A stretch of DNA of 64,000 nucleotides from Pseudomonadota bacterium (GCA_023422775.1 JAFAGM010000140.1:1-64000), one strand, 5' to 3'; numbered from the stretch's first letter, positions 8,796 to 17,714 are shown. Notes: generated by a model not told the origin, from the sequence alone. Translations and numbers: made by a program.

Positions 8796-10307
8796 CTAGA
8801 GATCGTGGCCCGAATAGGAGCAGTTGAACGATTTGTTGCAGAGCGGAAAGTCAGCCACGATGTTGTTCTCGATCACCGCTTCAAGCAGCGGCCATTGAAA
8901 CCAGGATGGATCGCGCATGTGGCATCGGTCCATGACACCATCGCGCAGGCGCAGCCAGACCAAAACGTCACCGCGGAAGCCCTCGACGATCGCCATGCCT
9001 TCGCGTGGCTCGCCACGATGCACCGCAGGGACGCTTATCGGGCCGTCGGGAAGCCGGTTGAGGATCTGGTCGATCAGCGACATGCTTTGCTCAACCTCGC
9101 GTATCCTGATCCAGACGCGTGCGTTGACGTCGCCCTCGTTGAGCACCGGCACGTCGAAACGCAGGATGTCATAGGGGGGATGGGCCAGCGTCCGGCGCGC
9201 ATCGAATGACCGGCCCGAGGCGCGGCCGATGTAGCCGCCGGGGGCGTATTGCCTGGTCAACTGAGGTTTGAGCACGCCGGTATCGACGGTGCGATCCTGC
9301 AGCGAAGCGGTGTTGTCGTATAGTTCGACGAGAGCGGGAAAGCGCAGGCGGATATTGTCCAGCGTGGCCTGGATAGCTTCCGCGCCTCCATTGCCGATGT
9401 CGCGCGAAACGCCGCCGGGAACGATGATGTCGCGCAGCAGCCGATGGCCGAAGGCCGTGGCACTCGCGCGCAGCACGCTCTCGCGCAGCACGCCGCAATG
9501 CGCGTGCATCAGGGCGAAGGAGGCATCGTTACAGATTGCGCCGATGTCGCCGAGATGGTTGGCGAGCCGCTCGAGTTCCGCAAGAAGCGCGCGCAGGAAC
9601 ACGGCGCGATCCGGCACCACCAGTTCCAGGGCTGCCTCGGCTGCTCGGGAAAAAGCGTAAGCATAGGCGACGGTGCTGTCGCCCGAGGTACGGCCGGCGA
9701 CTTGAACGCCGCGTGCAAGGCTGGCGCCGGTCATGAGCCCATCAATCCCCTTATGGGCGTAGCCAAGCCGCTGTTCCAGCCGGACCACGGTCTCGCCGCT
9801 GGCGGTGAAGCGGAAATGTCCGGGCTCGATAGTCCCCGCATGCACCGGGCCGACCGCAACCTGGTGCAGCCCGTCTCCTTCTGCTGTCAGGAAACGGTAA
9901 GGCGCCGCCTTCGGCAATGCGTCGATCCGACCGCCCAGCGGAAACCGCACGCCCCAGCGGTTATGATCGAGCCAGGGCCGCACGTCAGGTGAGCCTTCGG
10001 CCAACAATCCGAACAGGTCGTTGATGGTGCGTTCGAGCCGCAGCGCCGGCGGGTGATGCTTGCCGACGGAGGGAAAGTTGCGGTTCGGGCAATCCAGGCT
10101 GACGACCGCGACCTCCGCAGTCTGCCGATCCATGATCGCCATGTGCGCCGTTGCGGGCTCGCCCCAAAGGCCGAGCAGTTCCCAGCGTCCATGTGCCAGC
10201 TCGTTCGCCGCAAATGTCCAGACCGAAACGTCGACCACAACGCGCGGCCATGGGCGGTGTTGCACGGCCGTGCTGCCCTCCAGCATCAGATCGATCAGCG
10301 AAGGCAT
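8796..10307 (-). CDS. hyfG: Hyf-like large subunit (NuoC-NuoD fusion) lacking the NiFe ligand motif
   Basis: The 503-residue protein matches the HycE/HyfG architecture: an N-terminal NuoC-like part (LERTINDLFGLL and LDHNRWGVRFPL, residues 90-125) fused to a NuoD/hydrogenase large-subunit part. In real NiFe hydrogenases the first motif is R-x-C-G-x-C; here residues 206-211 read RTSGDS, so both cysteines are serine. The C-terminal motif reads LCNKSFNC (Cys490, Cys496) instead of D-P-C-x-x-C. Nickel coordination therefore looks impossible, and no hyp maturation genes are near. Related complexes have been called Ehr (energy-converting hydrogenase-related). The gene lies between the HyfF and HyfI genes with 12-base gaps. 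Confidence 0.85.
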   Translation of the reverse strand: MPSLIDLMLEGSTAVQHRPWPRVVVDVSVWTFAANELAHGRWELLGLWGEPATAHMAIMDRQTAEVAVVSLDCPNRNFPSVGKHHPPALRLERTINDLFGLLAEGSPDVRPWLDHNRWGVRFPLGGRIDALPKAAPYRFLTAEGDGLHQVAVGPVHAGTIEPGHFRFTASGETVVRLEQRLGYAHKGIDGLMTGASLARGVQVAGRTSGDSTVAYAYAFSRAAEAALELVVPDRAVFLRALLAELERLANHLGDIGAICNDASFALMHAHCGVLRESVLRASATAFGHRLLRDIIVPGGVSRDIGNGGAEAIQATLDNIRLRFPALVELYDNTASLQDRTVDTGVLKPQLTRQYAPGGYIGRASGRSFDARRTLAHPPYDILRFDVPVLNEGDVNARVWIRIREVEQSMSLIDQILNRLPDGPISVPAVHRGEPREGMAIVEGFRGDVLVWLRLRDGVMDRCHMRDPSWFQWPLLEAVIENNIVADFPLCNKSFNCSYSGHDL

Positions 10308-10319
10308 ATGGGTTCATCC

Positions 10320-11771
10320 CTATCCAAGGAGTAGAGCCACGTGCTGGAACCAGACCACCAGCGGGGCGGGAAGATAGATTCCCGCGCCCAGAACCAGTGC
10401 GAGGTGGGTAAACATCGGAATGTAGGACGCATCGACCGGCGCTGTGCTGCCGCGGGGCTCGCCAAAGGCAACGCTGGTCAGCCGCAACGTCAATGCGCCA
10501 AAGGCCAGCAAAAGTCCGAATACCAGCGTGATCGCAAGCAACGGCTGCCTTGCGAAGGTCGAACTGACGACGAGGAATTCGCTCATGAATATCCCGAGAG
10601 GCGGAAGTCCGGCGATCGCTACGACGCCCACCACCAGTCCCCAGCCGAGCGCCGGATGGGTCACCGTCAGGCCGCGGATCCTCGAAATCCGCTGGGTGCC
10701 CTTGATCTGTGAGATGTGCCCGACGGCGTAGAATATTGCCGACTTGGTCAGGCTGTGCATCACCATATGCAGAAGCCCGGCAAAATTGGCGAGCGGGCCA
10801 CCCATGCCGAACGCAAACACGATGATCCCCATGTGTTCGATCGACGAGTAGGCGAACAGCCGTTTGATGTCGCGGCGCCGGTACAGCATGAAGGCGGCAA
10901 AAATCAGCGAGACCAGCCCCATGGTCACCATCAGGGGGCCGGGGGCAATAGACGCCGGGTTGGCGGCAAGCAATATCTTGAAGCGCAGTAACACGTAGAG
11001 CGCGACGTTGAGCAGCAGGCCTGAGAGCACGGCCGATATCGGTGTCGGACCTTCGGCGTGCGCGTCGGGCAGCCAGGCGTGCAGCGGCGCGAGGCCGACC
11101 TTGGTGCCGTATCCGAGGAACAGGAACACAAACGCGACGTTCAGGAGGGCTGCGTCGAAGTTCGCGGCCCTCGCGACCAGCAGCGTCCAGACCATGCCAT
11201 CCTGGCCTTCGCCCATGACCGGGCGAGCCGCCATGTAGACCAGGATGGTGCCGAACAAGGCGAGCGCAATTCCGACGCTGCCCAGGATGAAATACTTCCA
11301 GGCGGCTTCGAGCGCAGCGTGGGTGCGATAGATGCCGACCATCAGCACTGTCGTGAGCGTCGCGAGTTCGACCGCCACCCACATCAGGCCGATATTGTTC
11401 GACACGAACGCCAGGTTCATGCCGAACATCATGATCTGGTACATGGCATGGTAGAAGCGCAGGTAGATCGGCGTCAGCCGGCCGGTTTCGAGCTCGTGCG
11501 CGATGTAGCTCGCACTGAAGATGCTGGTGGTGAATCCGACGAAGGTGTTGAGCACGATGAAGACGATGTTCAGATCGTCGATCAGCACGTATGGCCCGGG
11601 GGAAGGCCGTTCGATCACGAAAAGGGACAGCGCAGACAGGAATGTCGCGAGGCTGGCGACGACATTAAGCCGCGCCGTCAGTCGGTAATCCGGCAGGATC
11701 GCCAGCAGCGCCGCCGAGGCGATCGGGATCAGCAGGACGGCCGTGACGGGATCGAAGAAAGCCAAATTCAT
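10320..11771 (-). CDS. hyfF: Hydrogenase-4 subunit F-like proton-conducting membrane protein
   Basis: The 483-residue integral membrane protein belongs to the proton-conducting transporter family shared by NuoL/M/N, Mrp antiporters and HyfB/D/F. About 14 hydrophobic segments are apparent. Key family features are the glutamate in LMWVAVELATLTTVLM, the lysine-containing WKYFILGSVG, KVGLAPLHAWLPDAH and KRLFAYSSIEHMGII. In the complex it should be an ion-translocating module coupled to the soluble arm. Its start overlaps the HyfE gene stop by four bases (ATGA), implying coupled translation. It is shorter than E. coli HyfF. Confidence 0.88.
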   Translation of the reverse strand: MNLAFFDPVTAVLLIPIASAALLAILPDYRLTARLNVVASLATFLSALSLFVIERPSPGPYVLIDDLNIVFIVLNTFVGFTTSIFSASYIAHELETGRLTPIYLRFYHAMYQIMMFGMNLAFVSNNIGLMWVAVELATLTTVLMVGIYRTHAALEAAWKYFILGSVGIALALFGTILVYMAARPVMGEGQDGMVWTLLVARAANFDAALLNVAFVFLFLGYGTKVGLAPLHAWLPDAHAEGPTPISAVLSGLLLNVALYVLLRFKILLAANPASIAPGPLMVTMGLVSLIFAAFMLYRRRDIKRLFAYSSIEHMGIIVFAFGMGGPLANFAGLLHMVMHSLTKSAIFYAVGHISQIKGTQRISRIRGLTVTHPALGWGLVVGVVAIAGLPPLGIFMSEFLVVSSTFARQPLLAITLVFGLLLAFGALTLRLTSVAFGEPRGSTAPVDASYIPMFTHLALVLGAGIYLPAPLVVWFQHVALLLG

Positions 11772-12436
11772 CGCCGTTCGCCCCGGAAGTCGTCGAGTGC
11801 GGAGATGTCAACCGAATCGAAGCGCTCGCGGATTCGGAACAGGAAGATGCCAATCACGATGAAGGCGATCAGGATCGAGAAGGCGACGCTGATCTCGACG
11901 ACCAGCGGCATGCCCTTGGCGCCGGCCGCGGCCAGCACCAGTCCGTTCTCAAGCGACATGAAGCCGACAACCTGGCTGACCGCATTGCGGCGCGTCACCA
12001 TGACCAGAAGTCCGAGCAACACCACGGAGAGGGCGAAGGCGAGGTCCTCGCGCGCCAGCGGGTCGGCGTCGCTCGTCACCCGCAGCATGAGAACCAGCGA
12101 AAGGGCGACGAGCCCCATGCCGGCCAGCATGGTCGGGCCGATCCCGACGGCGGATTCGATGTCGCGGTGAATCCCGAGCTGCTTGACGATGCGGTGCAGC
12201 GCAACCGGAACAATGATCGCCTTGAACACCAGGGCAATGACCGCTGTAACGTAGAGATGAGGCGCATCCTGGACGAAGGCCTGCCAGGCGACCGAAAGCG
12301 ACAGGACCAGCGCGTGTAGCGCGAACACGTTGAGCAGAGAATAGAGCCGATCCTGATACAGCATCATCAGGCTGATCAAGACCAGTCCGCCGGCCAGCGT
12401 GTGCGAAACGTCGAAGGCGAGGCTCTGCATCTGCAT
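11768..12436 (-). CDS. hyfE: Hydrogenase-4 subunit E-like membrane protein
   Basis: The 222-residue membrane protein matches HyfE, which corresponds to NuoK fused to an N-terminal membrane extension. It starts MQMQSLAFDVSHTLAGGLV and shows about seven hydrophobic segments, with the NuoK-like glutamate in GFMSLENGLVLAAAG and a charged C terminus (RERFDSVDISALDDF). The start ATG at 12434-12436 shares one base with the HyfC gene stop (TGATG), so it was chosen over the open frame that continues antisense-like through that gene. It would form part of the membrane arm between the HyfC and HyfF modules. Confidence 0.87.
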   Translation of the reverse strand: MQMQSLAFDVSHTLAGGLVLISLMMLYQDRLYSLLNVFALHALVLSLSVAWQAFVQDAPHLYVTAVIALVFKAIIVPVALHRIVKQLGIHRDIESAVGIGPTMLAGMGLVALSLVLMLRVTSDADPLAREDLAFALSVVLLGLLVMVTRRNAVSQVVGFMSLENGLVLAAAGAKGMPLVVEISVAFSILIAFIVIGIFLFRIRERFDSVDISALDDFRGERR

Positions 12437-13392
12437 CAGAAACTCCTCGATACGAACAGCAGCATGGTGCCGAGCAAGCCCAGCATGAACGCCGCGCCGA
12501 GGAATTGCGGAACCCGGAACACCCGCATCTTTGCCGTGGCGGTCTCGAACAGCGCGAGCAGGAAGCCGGCCAGCGCGAGTTTGACGACGTAGGCGCCGGC
12601 TCCAATCGCGTATGACAACGCGCCGCTGCCATACAGTGCGATCTTCCAGGGGAAGAAGACGCACGCGACCAACGAGACATACAGCAGCAGTTTGAGGAAC
12701 GCGCCGAGTTCGATCATTGCGAGATGGCGTCCCGAATATTCCAGAATCATCGCCTCATGCACCATGGTGAGTTCGAGGTGCGTCGCCGGATTGTCGACCG
12801 GGATGCGCGCATTCTCCGCGATCGCCACCATGAACAGCGCGACCAGCGCCATTCCGAGCGACACTCGTAGCCCGACATAGGACGAGGCCAGGACGTGCGA
12901 GACGGTCGAAAGTTGCGTCGAGCCGGCGACGAGCGCCAGACAAAACACGATCAGCAGCATCGCAGGCTCGGCAAGCGCCGCGATCATCACCTCGCGGCTG
13001 GAGCCGATCCCGCCGAAACTGGTGCCGACATCCATCCCGGCGAGCGCAAGGAAGAAGCGCGCGCTTCCGAGCAGCGCGACAATGGCGATGAGATCCGCCG
13101 TCCAGTTGAAGAGCAGCCCGGTCGCGAAAGTCGGCACCAGGGCGGCGGCAACCCAGATCGCTGCGAACGTGATATAGGGCGTCACACGAAACAGCCACGA
13201 GGCGTTGTCGGCGAGCACCACCTCCTTGCGCAGGAGCCGCAGCAGGTCGCGATAGGGCTGAAAGACCGAAGCTCCCCGACGGCGCAACAGCCGGGCCTTG
13301 ATTTTGCGCACATAGCCGGTCAGGAGCGGTGCGAGCAGCAGCACCAGCAGCATCTGCACACCTTGCACGATGATGTCGGAGATCACGACCAT
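12436..13392 (-). CDS. hyfC: Hydrogenase-4 subunit C-like (NuoH family) membrane protein
   Basis: The 318-residue protein is the NuoH/HycD/HyfC subunit that anchors the peripheral arm to the membrane. Family hallmarks are RRRGASVFQPYRDLLRLLRK near residues 37-56, MDVGTSFGGIGSSRE in the middle, and the acidic loop IAENARIPVDNPATHLELTM with MVHEAMILEYSG. About eight membrane segments are seen. The start ATG at 13390-13392 overlaps the end of the HyfB gene by 10 bases. Conservation of the acidic loop argues that the quinone- or ion-coupling role of this subunit is kept even though the large subunit is not a normal hydrogenase. Confidence 0.9.
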   Translation of the reverse strand: MVVISDIIVQGVQMLLVLLLAPLLTGYVRKIKARLLRRRGASVFQPYRDLLRLLRKEVVLADNASWLFRVTPYITFAAIWVAAALVPTFATGLLFNWTADLIAIVALLGSARFFLALAGMDVGTSFGGIGSSREVMIAALAEPAMLLIVFCLALVAGSTQLSTVSHVLASSYVGLRVSLGMALVALFMVAIAENARIPVDNPATHLELTMVHEAMILEYSGRHLAMIELGAFLKLLLYVSLVACVFFPWKIALYGSGALSYAIGAGAYVVKLALAGFLLALFETATAKMRVFRVPQFLGAAFMLGLLGTMLLFVSRSF

Positions 13393-15398
13393 ATCGCGAG
13401 CACCAGCAGCAGTGTGACGAGGGTGGCGAAGACCAGGCTGAGATATCGCCGGATGGTCAGGAATTGCAGGCGGTTGAGCCGCTTGGAGGAGAAGTCGACG
13501 GCGCCTGCAATAGGCGCATAGATTCCGTCCCAGACCGGGTCCTGCAATTCAATCCGCAGCCGCGCCGGCCGGGCGTCGCCTGGTGGCGGCATGTCCACGT
13601 GGTCGCGGGCATGGAACAGGAGCGTGCCGAACACGCGGCGGATTGGCTGGGCAAAGCCGACACCCGAATATTGCGCGGCAGGCGTTGAATCGGAGAAGCC
13701 ACATCCCCACGCCGGCCCTCGCCGCAACGCGCGCGAGGCGAAGCGATGGATGACATAGACCGCCAGCGAGGCGGTCAACGTTATGAACACCATCACCAGC
13801 AAACCATTGTACGAGCTGCGGCCCTGAGCAACCGGCACGATCGAAAGCCAGGGTTGACCGGCCTGGGCCGGCATGCGGCTGCCGAGGATCTGGGTCGCGA
13901 CCGGCGCCAGCGCGTCGATCACCAGTCCCGGCAGGATTCCCGTCAGCAGACAAAGTGCAGCGAGGATGAACATCGCCGCCAGCGAGAAGCGGTCGACCTC
14001 ATGGGCGGCTTCCGCCTCGCTGCCGCGCGGTCGCCCGAGAAACGTCACACCGTAGGCCTTGACGAAACAGGCTGCAGCCAGCGCTGCAGCAAGCGCGAGC
14101 ATCGCGCCGACTGCGGGCACCGTGATCTTCAGCGGCCATTGCGGCAGTTCCGGGCTTTGCAGTACGGCCTGGAAGATCAGCCACTCCGAAACGAAGCCGT
14201 TGAACGGAGGGAGCGCCGAGATCGCGACACAGCCTACGAGAACGGCGAAGCTCGTAAACGGCATGCGGTGAATGAGGCCGCCGAGCCTGTCCATGTCGCG
14301 CTTGCCCGTCGCTGTGAGCACGGCGCCGGCGCCGAAGAACAGCAGGCTCTTGAAGAAGGAGTGGTTGAGCGCGTGAAACAAGGCGGCCGTGAAGGCGAGG
14401 GCGGCCGCCGCCGTCAGTCCATTCGCCTGGAACGCCATGGCAAGGCCGAGGCTGACAAAGACGATGCCAACATTCTCGATGGTGCTGTAGGCCAGGAGCC
14501 GCTTCAGATCCTTTTCCATCATGGCATAAAGGATGCCCATCACGGCGGTGATGCTGCCGAGGAACAGCACGCCCACGCTGGCCGGCCAGCCCGGCTGTCC
14601 CAGCAAATCGAATGTCACGCGAATGAATCCGTAGATTGCGACCTTGGTCATCACGCCGCTCATCAGAGCGGAAACGTGGCTCGGCGCGGCCGGGTGGGCG
14701 AGCGGCAGCCAGATATGCAAGGGCACGAGGCCAGCCTTGGAGCCGGCTCCAAGAAGCACCAGGATCAGCACGAGCGTAGCGGTGTAGGGCGTGTGCTGCG
14801 CGGCGCGAATGGCTGCAAATCCGTAGTCTCCCGCCGGCCCTGCCAGCAGGCCAAAGGCGAGCAGCAAGGCGAGCGTACCGAAGCTTGCCATCACGAGATA
14901 GATATAACCGGCTCTGGCGTTGCCGGGTTCGCGATGGTGCGCCATCACCAGCGCCCATGACGCCAGCGACATGAATTCCCAGCAGAGCAAATAGGAAAAG
15001 GCGTCGTCGGCCAGAACCACAAGGTTCATGCCGGCGAGAAAGGCGGGGAAAAACGGCAAGACGCGCTGCGGTGCGGGGTCGTGATGGCCATAGCCCAGGC
15101 CATAGATGCTTGCCGATGCACCACCCAAATTGATGAGGATGAGGAAGAACGAAGCCAGTGCATCGAGGCGGAAGTGTGCGCCAAGCCACGGCAAGCCGAC
15201 CGGCAGGGTGAGGGTGGTCGCATCGGTGGCACCGCCGAGCAGGCTGCGCAACGCGCCGGCCAGTGCAATCGCCGATACTGTCAGTGTCGCGCTGTAGATG
15301 ACGGCTGTGGCGCTCGCCGCGCGGCTCAGAGGGATTGCCAGCACAGCCAATCCGAGCAAGCCGGCGATACAAATCATTTGCAGTGCGACGGCCGACAT
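13383..15398 (-). CDS. hyfB: Hydrogenase-4 subunit B-like proton-conducting membrane protein
   Basis: The 671-residue protein is almost exactly the length of E. coli HyfB and belongs to the NuoL/MrpA-like antiporter family. Visible motifs are LLCWEFMSLASWALVM with the channel glutamate, GSKAGLVPLHIWLPLAHPA, EKDLKRLLAYSTIENVGI and FHALNHSFFKSLLFFGAG, followed by a long C-terminal part that ends in another membrane anchor (LVFATLVTLLLVLAIW). The start ATG at 15396-15398 shares one base with the stop of the XRE gene (TAATG), so regulator and complex are translated from one message. Confidence 0.9.
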   Translation of the reverse strand: MSAVALQMICIAGLLGLAVLAIPLSRAASATAVIYSATLTVSAIALAGALRSLLGGATDATTLTLPVGLPWLGAHFRLDALASFFLILINLGGASASIYGLGYGHHDPAPQRVLPFFPAFLAGMNLVVLADDAFSYLLCWEFMSLASWALVMAHHREPGNARAGYIYLVMASFGTLALLLAFGLLAGPAGDYGFAAIRAAQHTPYTATLVLILVLLGAGSKAGLVPLHIWLPLAHPAAPSHVSALMSGVMTKVAIYGFIRVTFDLLGQPGWPASVGVLFLGSITAVMGILYAMMEKDLKRLLAYSTIENVGIVFVSLGLAMAFQANGLTAAAALAFTAALFHALNHSFFKSLLFFGAGAVLTATGKRDMDRLGGLIHRMPFTSFAVLVGCVAISALPPFNGFVSEWLIFQAVLQSPELPQWPLKITVPAVGAMLALAAALAAACFVKAYGVTFLGRPRGSEAEAAHEVDRFSLAAMFILAALCLLTGILPGLVIDALAPVATQILGSRMPAQAGQPWLSIVPVAQGRSSYNGLLVMVFITLTASLAVYVIHRFASRALRRGPAWGCGFSDSTPAAQYSGVGFAQPIRRVFGTLLFHARDHVDMPPPGDARPARLRIELQDPVWDGIYAPIAGAVDFSSKRLNRLQFLTIRRYLSLVFATLVTLLLVLAIWS

Positions 15399-15712
15399 TA
15401 TTTGCGTGCCCTCGCTCCGCTCGACTTGATCCGTTCTGCCTGACCTTCCCGAAGGTCGCGCCCCGAAGCGTCCTTCAGCCGTACGCCGCGGCCTCCGCCA
15501 TCGCTGCTGGCGCCGTCGTCGATCAGTTCGATGCCGGCCGTCTCGAGCGCGGTGATCAGTTTCACCAACGAATCGACATTGCCCCGAACCATGGTCTCAC
15601 TCGCTTCCATGCGCTGGATGGTCGGCACCGAGAGCCCCGAAAGTTCCGCAAGCCGACGCTGGTCGATGCCCAGAAGCACCCTGGCAGCCCGCAATTGAGC
15701 CGCAGTGATCAT
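15398..15712 (-). CDS. XRE-family regulator, first gene of the Hyf-like operon
   Basis: The 104-residue protein carries a Xre/Cro helix-turn-helix (AQLRAARVLLGIDQRRLAEL, then SVPTIQRMEASET) and a C-terminal tail IELIDDGASSDGGGRGVRL. It is a close relative of the regulator at 7913-8239, which has the same tail (ATGGRGVRL). Its stop overlaps the hyfB start by one base. It sits directly behind a good promoter whose elements overlap an inverted repeat (15763-15807), so autoregulation is likely. The signal it senses cannot be read from the sequence. Confidence 0.87.
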   Translation of the reverse strand: MITAAQLRAARVLLGIDQRRLAELSGLSVPTIQRMEASETMVRGNVDSLVKLITALETAGIELIDDGASSDGGGRGVRLKDASGRDLREGQAERIKSSGARARK

Positions 15713-15762
15713 CAGTCTGCCTCGCCGGCGAGGCCCGGGCGAATTTTGGACGTCATTTCTGC

Positions 15763-15807
15763 ATCCTAAGTAATGATGTCACAATGTCAATAAATGATAT
15801 TTAGGAT
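15763..15807 (-). promoter_or_regulatory. Promoter and candidate operator of the xre-hyf operon
   Basis: On the minus strand TTGACA (15790-15785) and TAGGAT (15768-15763) are 16 bases apart, a good sigma-70 match. An inverted repeat ATCCTAA (15763-15769) / TTAGGAT (15801-15807) places one half-site over the -10 and the other just upstream of the -35. That geometry suits a repressor, most simply the XRE protein of the operon itself. Confidence 0.6.
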
Positions 15808-16234
15808 ATCTATTCTAAGGGGCGTGCCCACGAACGATCGGCGACAGCACGAAGGCATCGCTACAACATCGAGGTCGTGGCAGCCGGGTCTCCGGCATGG
15901 CGCATGCGCTCTTCGTGCTGATGTTCATGCTCGCTGCCGCGCCGCCGGCGAACTTCATCCGGCTCTCGGCGCTGGCGGCATTGTCGCCCGATGTGCACTG
16001 GCGGCGGTGCTGGCGCTGTACGATCGTGTCAGGCGGCGGCGGACCGAGTTCTGAATTCCGACTGCAGGCAGCGCCTCATTGCGCTGCGCAAACGGGCGGA
16101 TGCGGATACCGGTTCTGAAAGGGTTGCCTCCGACAATTCCCCTGGCGCGCGAAGCCCGGAGCGCGGCGTGCCAAGCCGCTGAAACCTGTGATAGCCTTCT
16201 CCTTGAACGGCTCCGATTCATCGGGAGGGTGTCG
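15808..16234. other. Intergenic region without a recognised gene
   Basis: More than 400 bases between the divergent xre-hyf operon and the HD-domain gene. Only short frames occur; a 73-codon one at 15897-16118 with a hydrophobic start has no ribosome site I trust and resembles nothing. The stretch should hold the promoter of the HD gene. Confidence 0.4.
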
Positions 16235-17077
16235 ATGAAAACCATCACGGCGTCGGCGGCTCGCAGGCTCGGCAGATTTCTGACCAGGGACGTCCGCGAA
16301 ATTTTTGGTCCGACGCAAGATGACCTGGCGGAGCGCCTCGGTTCGCTTGCCCGCATCACCATCGAATGCATCGGACAAAGCGACGCCCTCTATCACAACT
16401 ATGAGCATACGTGGCTGGTCACGATGGCCGGTCGCGACATACTGCAGGGGCTGCGGATGTCGCGCGGCATCGAACCTTCCGACTACACCCATCTCATCGT
16501 TTCCTGCCTGCTGCACGACATCGGCTATGTCCGCGGCATATTGAGCGGCGATACCAGCGACGAGTTCGTGGTCAACGAGGATGGACGGAAGATCGCATTG
16601 CCTCGGGGCGCATCGGATGCGGCGCTGATGCCCTACCACGTCGACCGCTCGAAGCTGTTTGCCATGGAGCGGCTGGGAAGTTCGTCGGTGATGGACGTAG
16701 CCCGCATCGTCGAAGCGATCGAATATACCCGCTTCCCGCCGTCGCCCGGCAGGAGGGCGACGGATACGAACATACCGCGGCTGGTTCAGGCGGCGGACCT
16801 GATCGGGCAACTCGGCGACCCGATGTACCCGAGAAAGGTCAACGCGCTGTTTTACGAATTTGAAGAGACCGGCAGGAACCGCCAGCTCGGCTATTCATCT
16901 CCGGCGGATCTCGTGGAAAAATATCCGGACTTTTACTGGAACAGCGTCTCCGAGCATCTCGACGAGGCCATCAAATACCTGAATCTGACGGCATCCGGCC
17001 GGCAATGGATCGCCAACCTTCACCACCATCTATTGTGTGCAGAAAATGCGCAGCGCCTGATGGGCCCGCAGCATTGA
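16235..17077 (+). CDS. HD domain-containing metal-dependent phosphohydrolase
   Basis: The 280-residue protein contains the HD-domain signature: the first histidine region LYHNYEHTWLV at about residue 55, the metal-binding LLHDIGYVRG near residue 93, and a later acidic patch (QAADLIGQLGDP). HD proteins cleave phosphate esters, often of nucleotides or cyclic dinucleotides, but the substrate here cannot be named. The ATG at 16235 follows GGGAGGG at seven bases; the frame is open further upstream but without a ribosome site. It stands alone between the Hyf-like operon and a convergent DUF2889 gene. Confidence 0.82.
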   Translation: MKTITASAARRLGRFLTRDVREIFGPTQDDLAERLGSLARITIECIGQSDALYHNYEHTWLVTMAGRDILQGLRMSRGIEPSDYTHLIVSCLLHDIGYVRGILSGDTSDEFVVNEDGRKIALPRGASDAALMPYHVDRSKLFAMERLGSSSVMDVARIVEAIEYTRFPPSPGRRATDTNIPRLVQAADLIGQLGDPMYPRKVNALFYEFEETGRNRQLGYSSPADLVEKYPDFYWNSVSEHLDEAIKYLNLTASGRQWIANLHHHLLCAENAQRLMGPQH

Positions 17078-17090
17078 CCCTCGCTGCATC

Positions 17091-17678
17091 CTAATCCTTT
17101 GCAGCCGGCTTGGCCGCGAATTGCGGGAACATTGCCGCGACAATCGGCCCGTCGGTGCGCCAGGAATGGCAGCCGCCGATGAAGAACGGCCGATGGCCGA
17201 GTTGCTGCTGGTCCTCCAGCGAATCGCGGCCTTCCGGCTCCTTGCCATGGGACATGGTCTGGAACAGCGTGGTCACGGCGGGGCCGAGCAATTCCATCAG
17301 ATGCGTGCAGGTCTCCAGCCGGCCGATCTTGCGCCGCACCAGTTCGCGCCAGCCCGAGCCGATGCGTTCGCCGATCAGGCGGTGCAGGATCGGTTCGACC
17401 TCGATGCAGGTGGGATAGGGCGTCGCGCGCAGCGTCGCTTCCGCCTCGCGGACGGTCATGCTGTCATCGATCGCGAGCCTGAGGCCGATCTCGTGCACGG
17501 GATCGCCCGGCTTGAGTTCGTCGCGGAAGCGGCTGGCCGGCTGGAGGAAGGGCTTGGTGTCGCGCAGCCACGCCTCGACTTCCCAAAGCCCGTCGTTGCG
17601 CAAATAGCCTGAACATTCGACCGAACGGGTATGCATGTGGCGGCGGCGGGGTGTGCTGGCAGTGTCTTCCAGAGGCAT
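17091..17678 (-). CDS. DUF2889 domain-containing protein
   Basis: The 195-residue protein matches the DUF2889 family: it opens with RHMHTRSVECSGYLRNDGLW, followed by the family stretch WEVEAWLRDTK and GDPVHEIGLRLAIDDS, and continues with RLETCTHLMELLGP. No function is established for the family that I know of, though members often lie near aromatic or amide catabolic genes. It shares its direction with the quinone reductase and flavin monooxygenase genes that precede it, and it ends 14 bases from the convergent HD gene. Confidence 0.8.
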   Translation of the reverse strand: MPLEDTASTPRRRHMHTRSVECSGYLRNDGLWEVEAWLRDTKPFLQPASRFRDELKPGDPVHEIGLRLAIDDSMTVREAEATLRATPYPTCIEVEPILHRLIGERIGSGWRELVRRKIGRLETCTHLMELLGPAVTTLFQTMSHGKEPEGRDSLEDQQQLGHRPFFIGGCHSWRTDGPIVAAMFPQFAAKPAAKD

Positions 17679-17714
17679 TAGTCCAGTCCTGTTGCGGTGC
17701 GGCGGCGGGGTGGT

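Noticed and set aside
8250..15398. Formate hydrogenlyase or working hydrogenase-4 assignment
   Set aside because: The large subunit lacks the nickel cysteine motif and no formate dehydrogenase or maturation genes are near.
15897..16118. Small hydrophobic frame between the xre-hyf operon and the HD gene
   Set aside because: No ribosome site or similarity; the second half is Cys/Arg/Gly-rich and looks non-coding.
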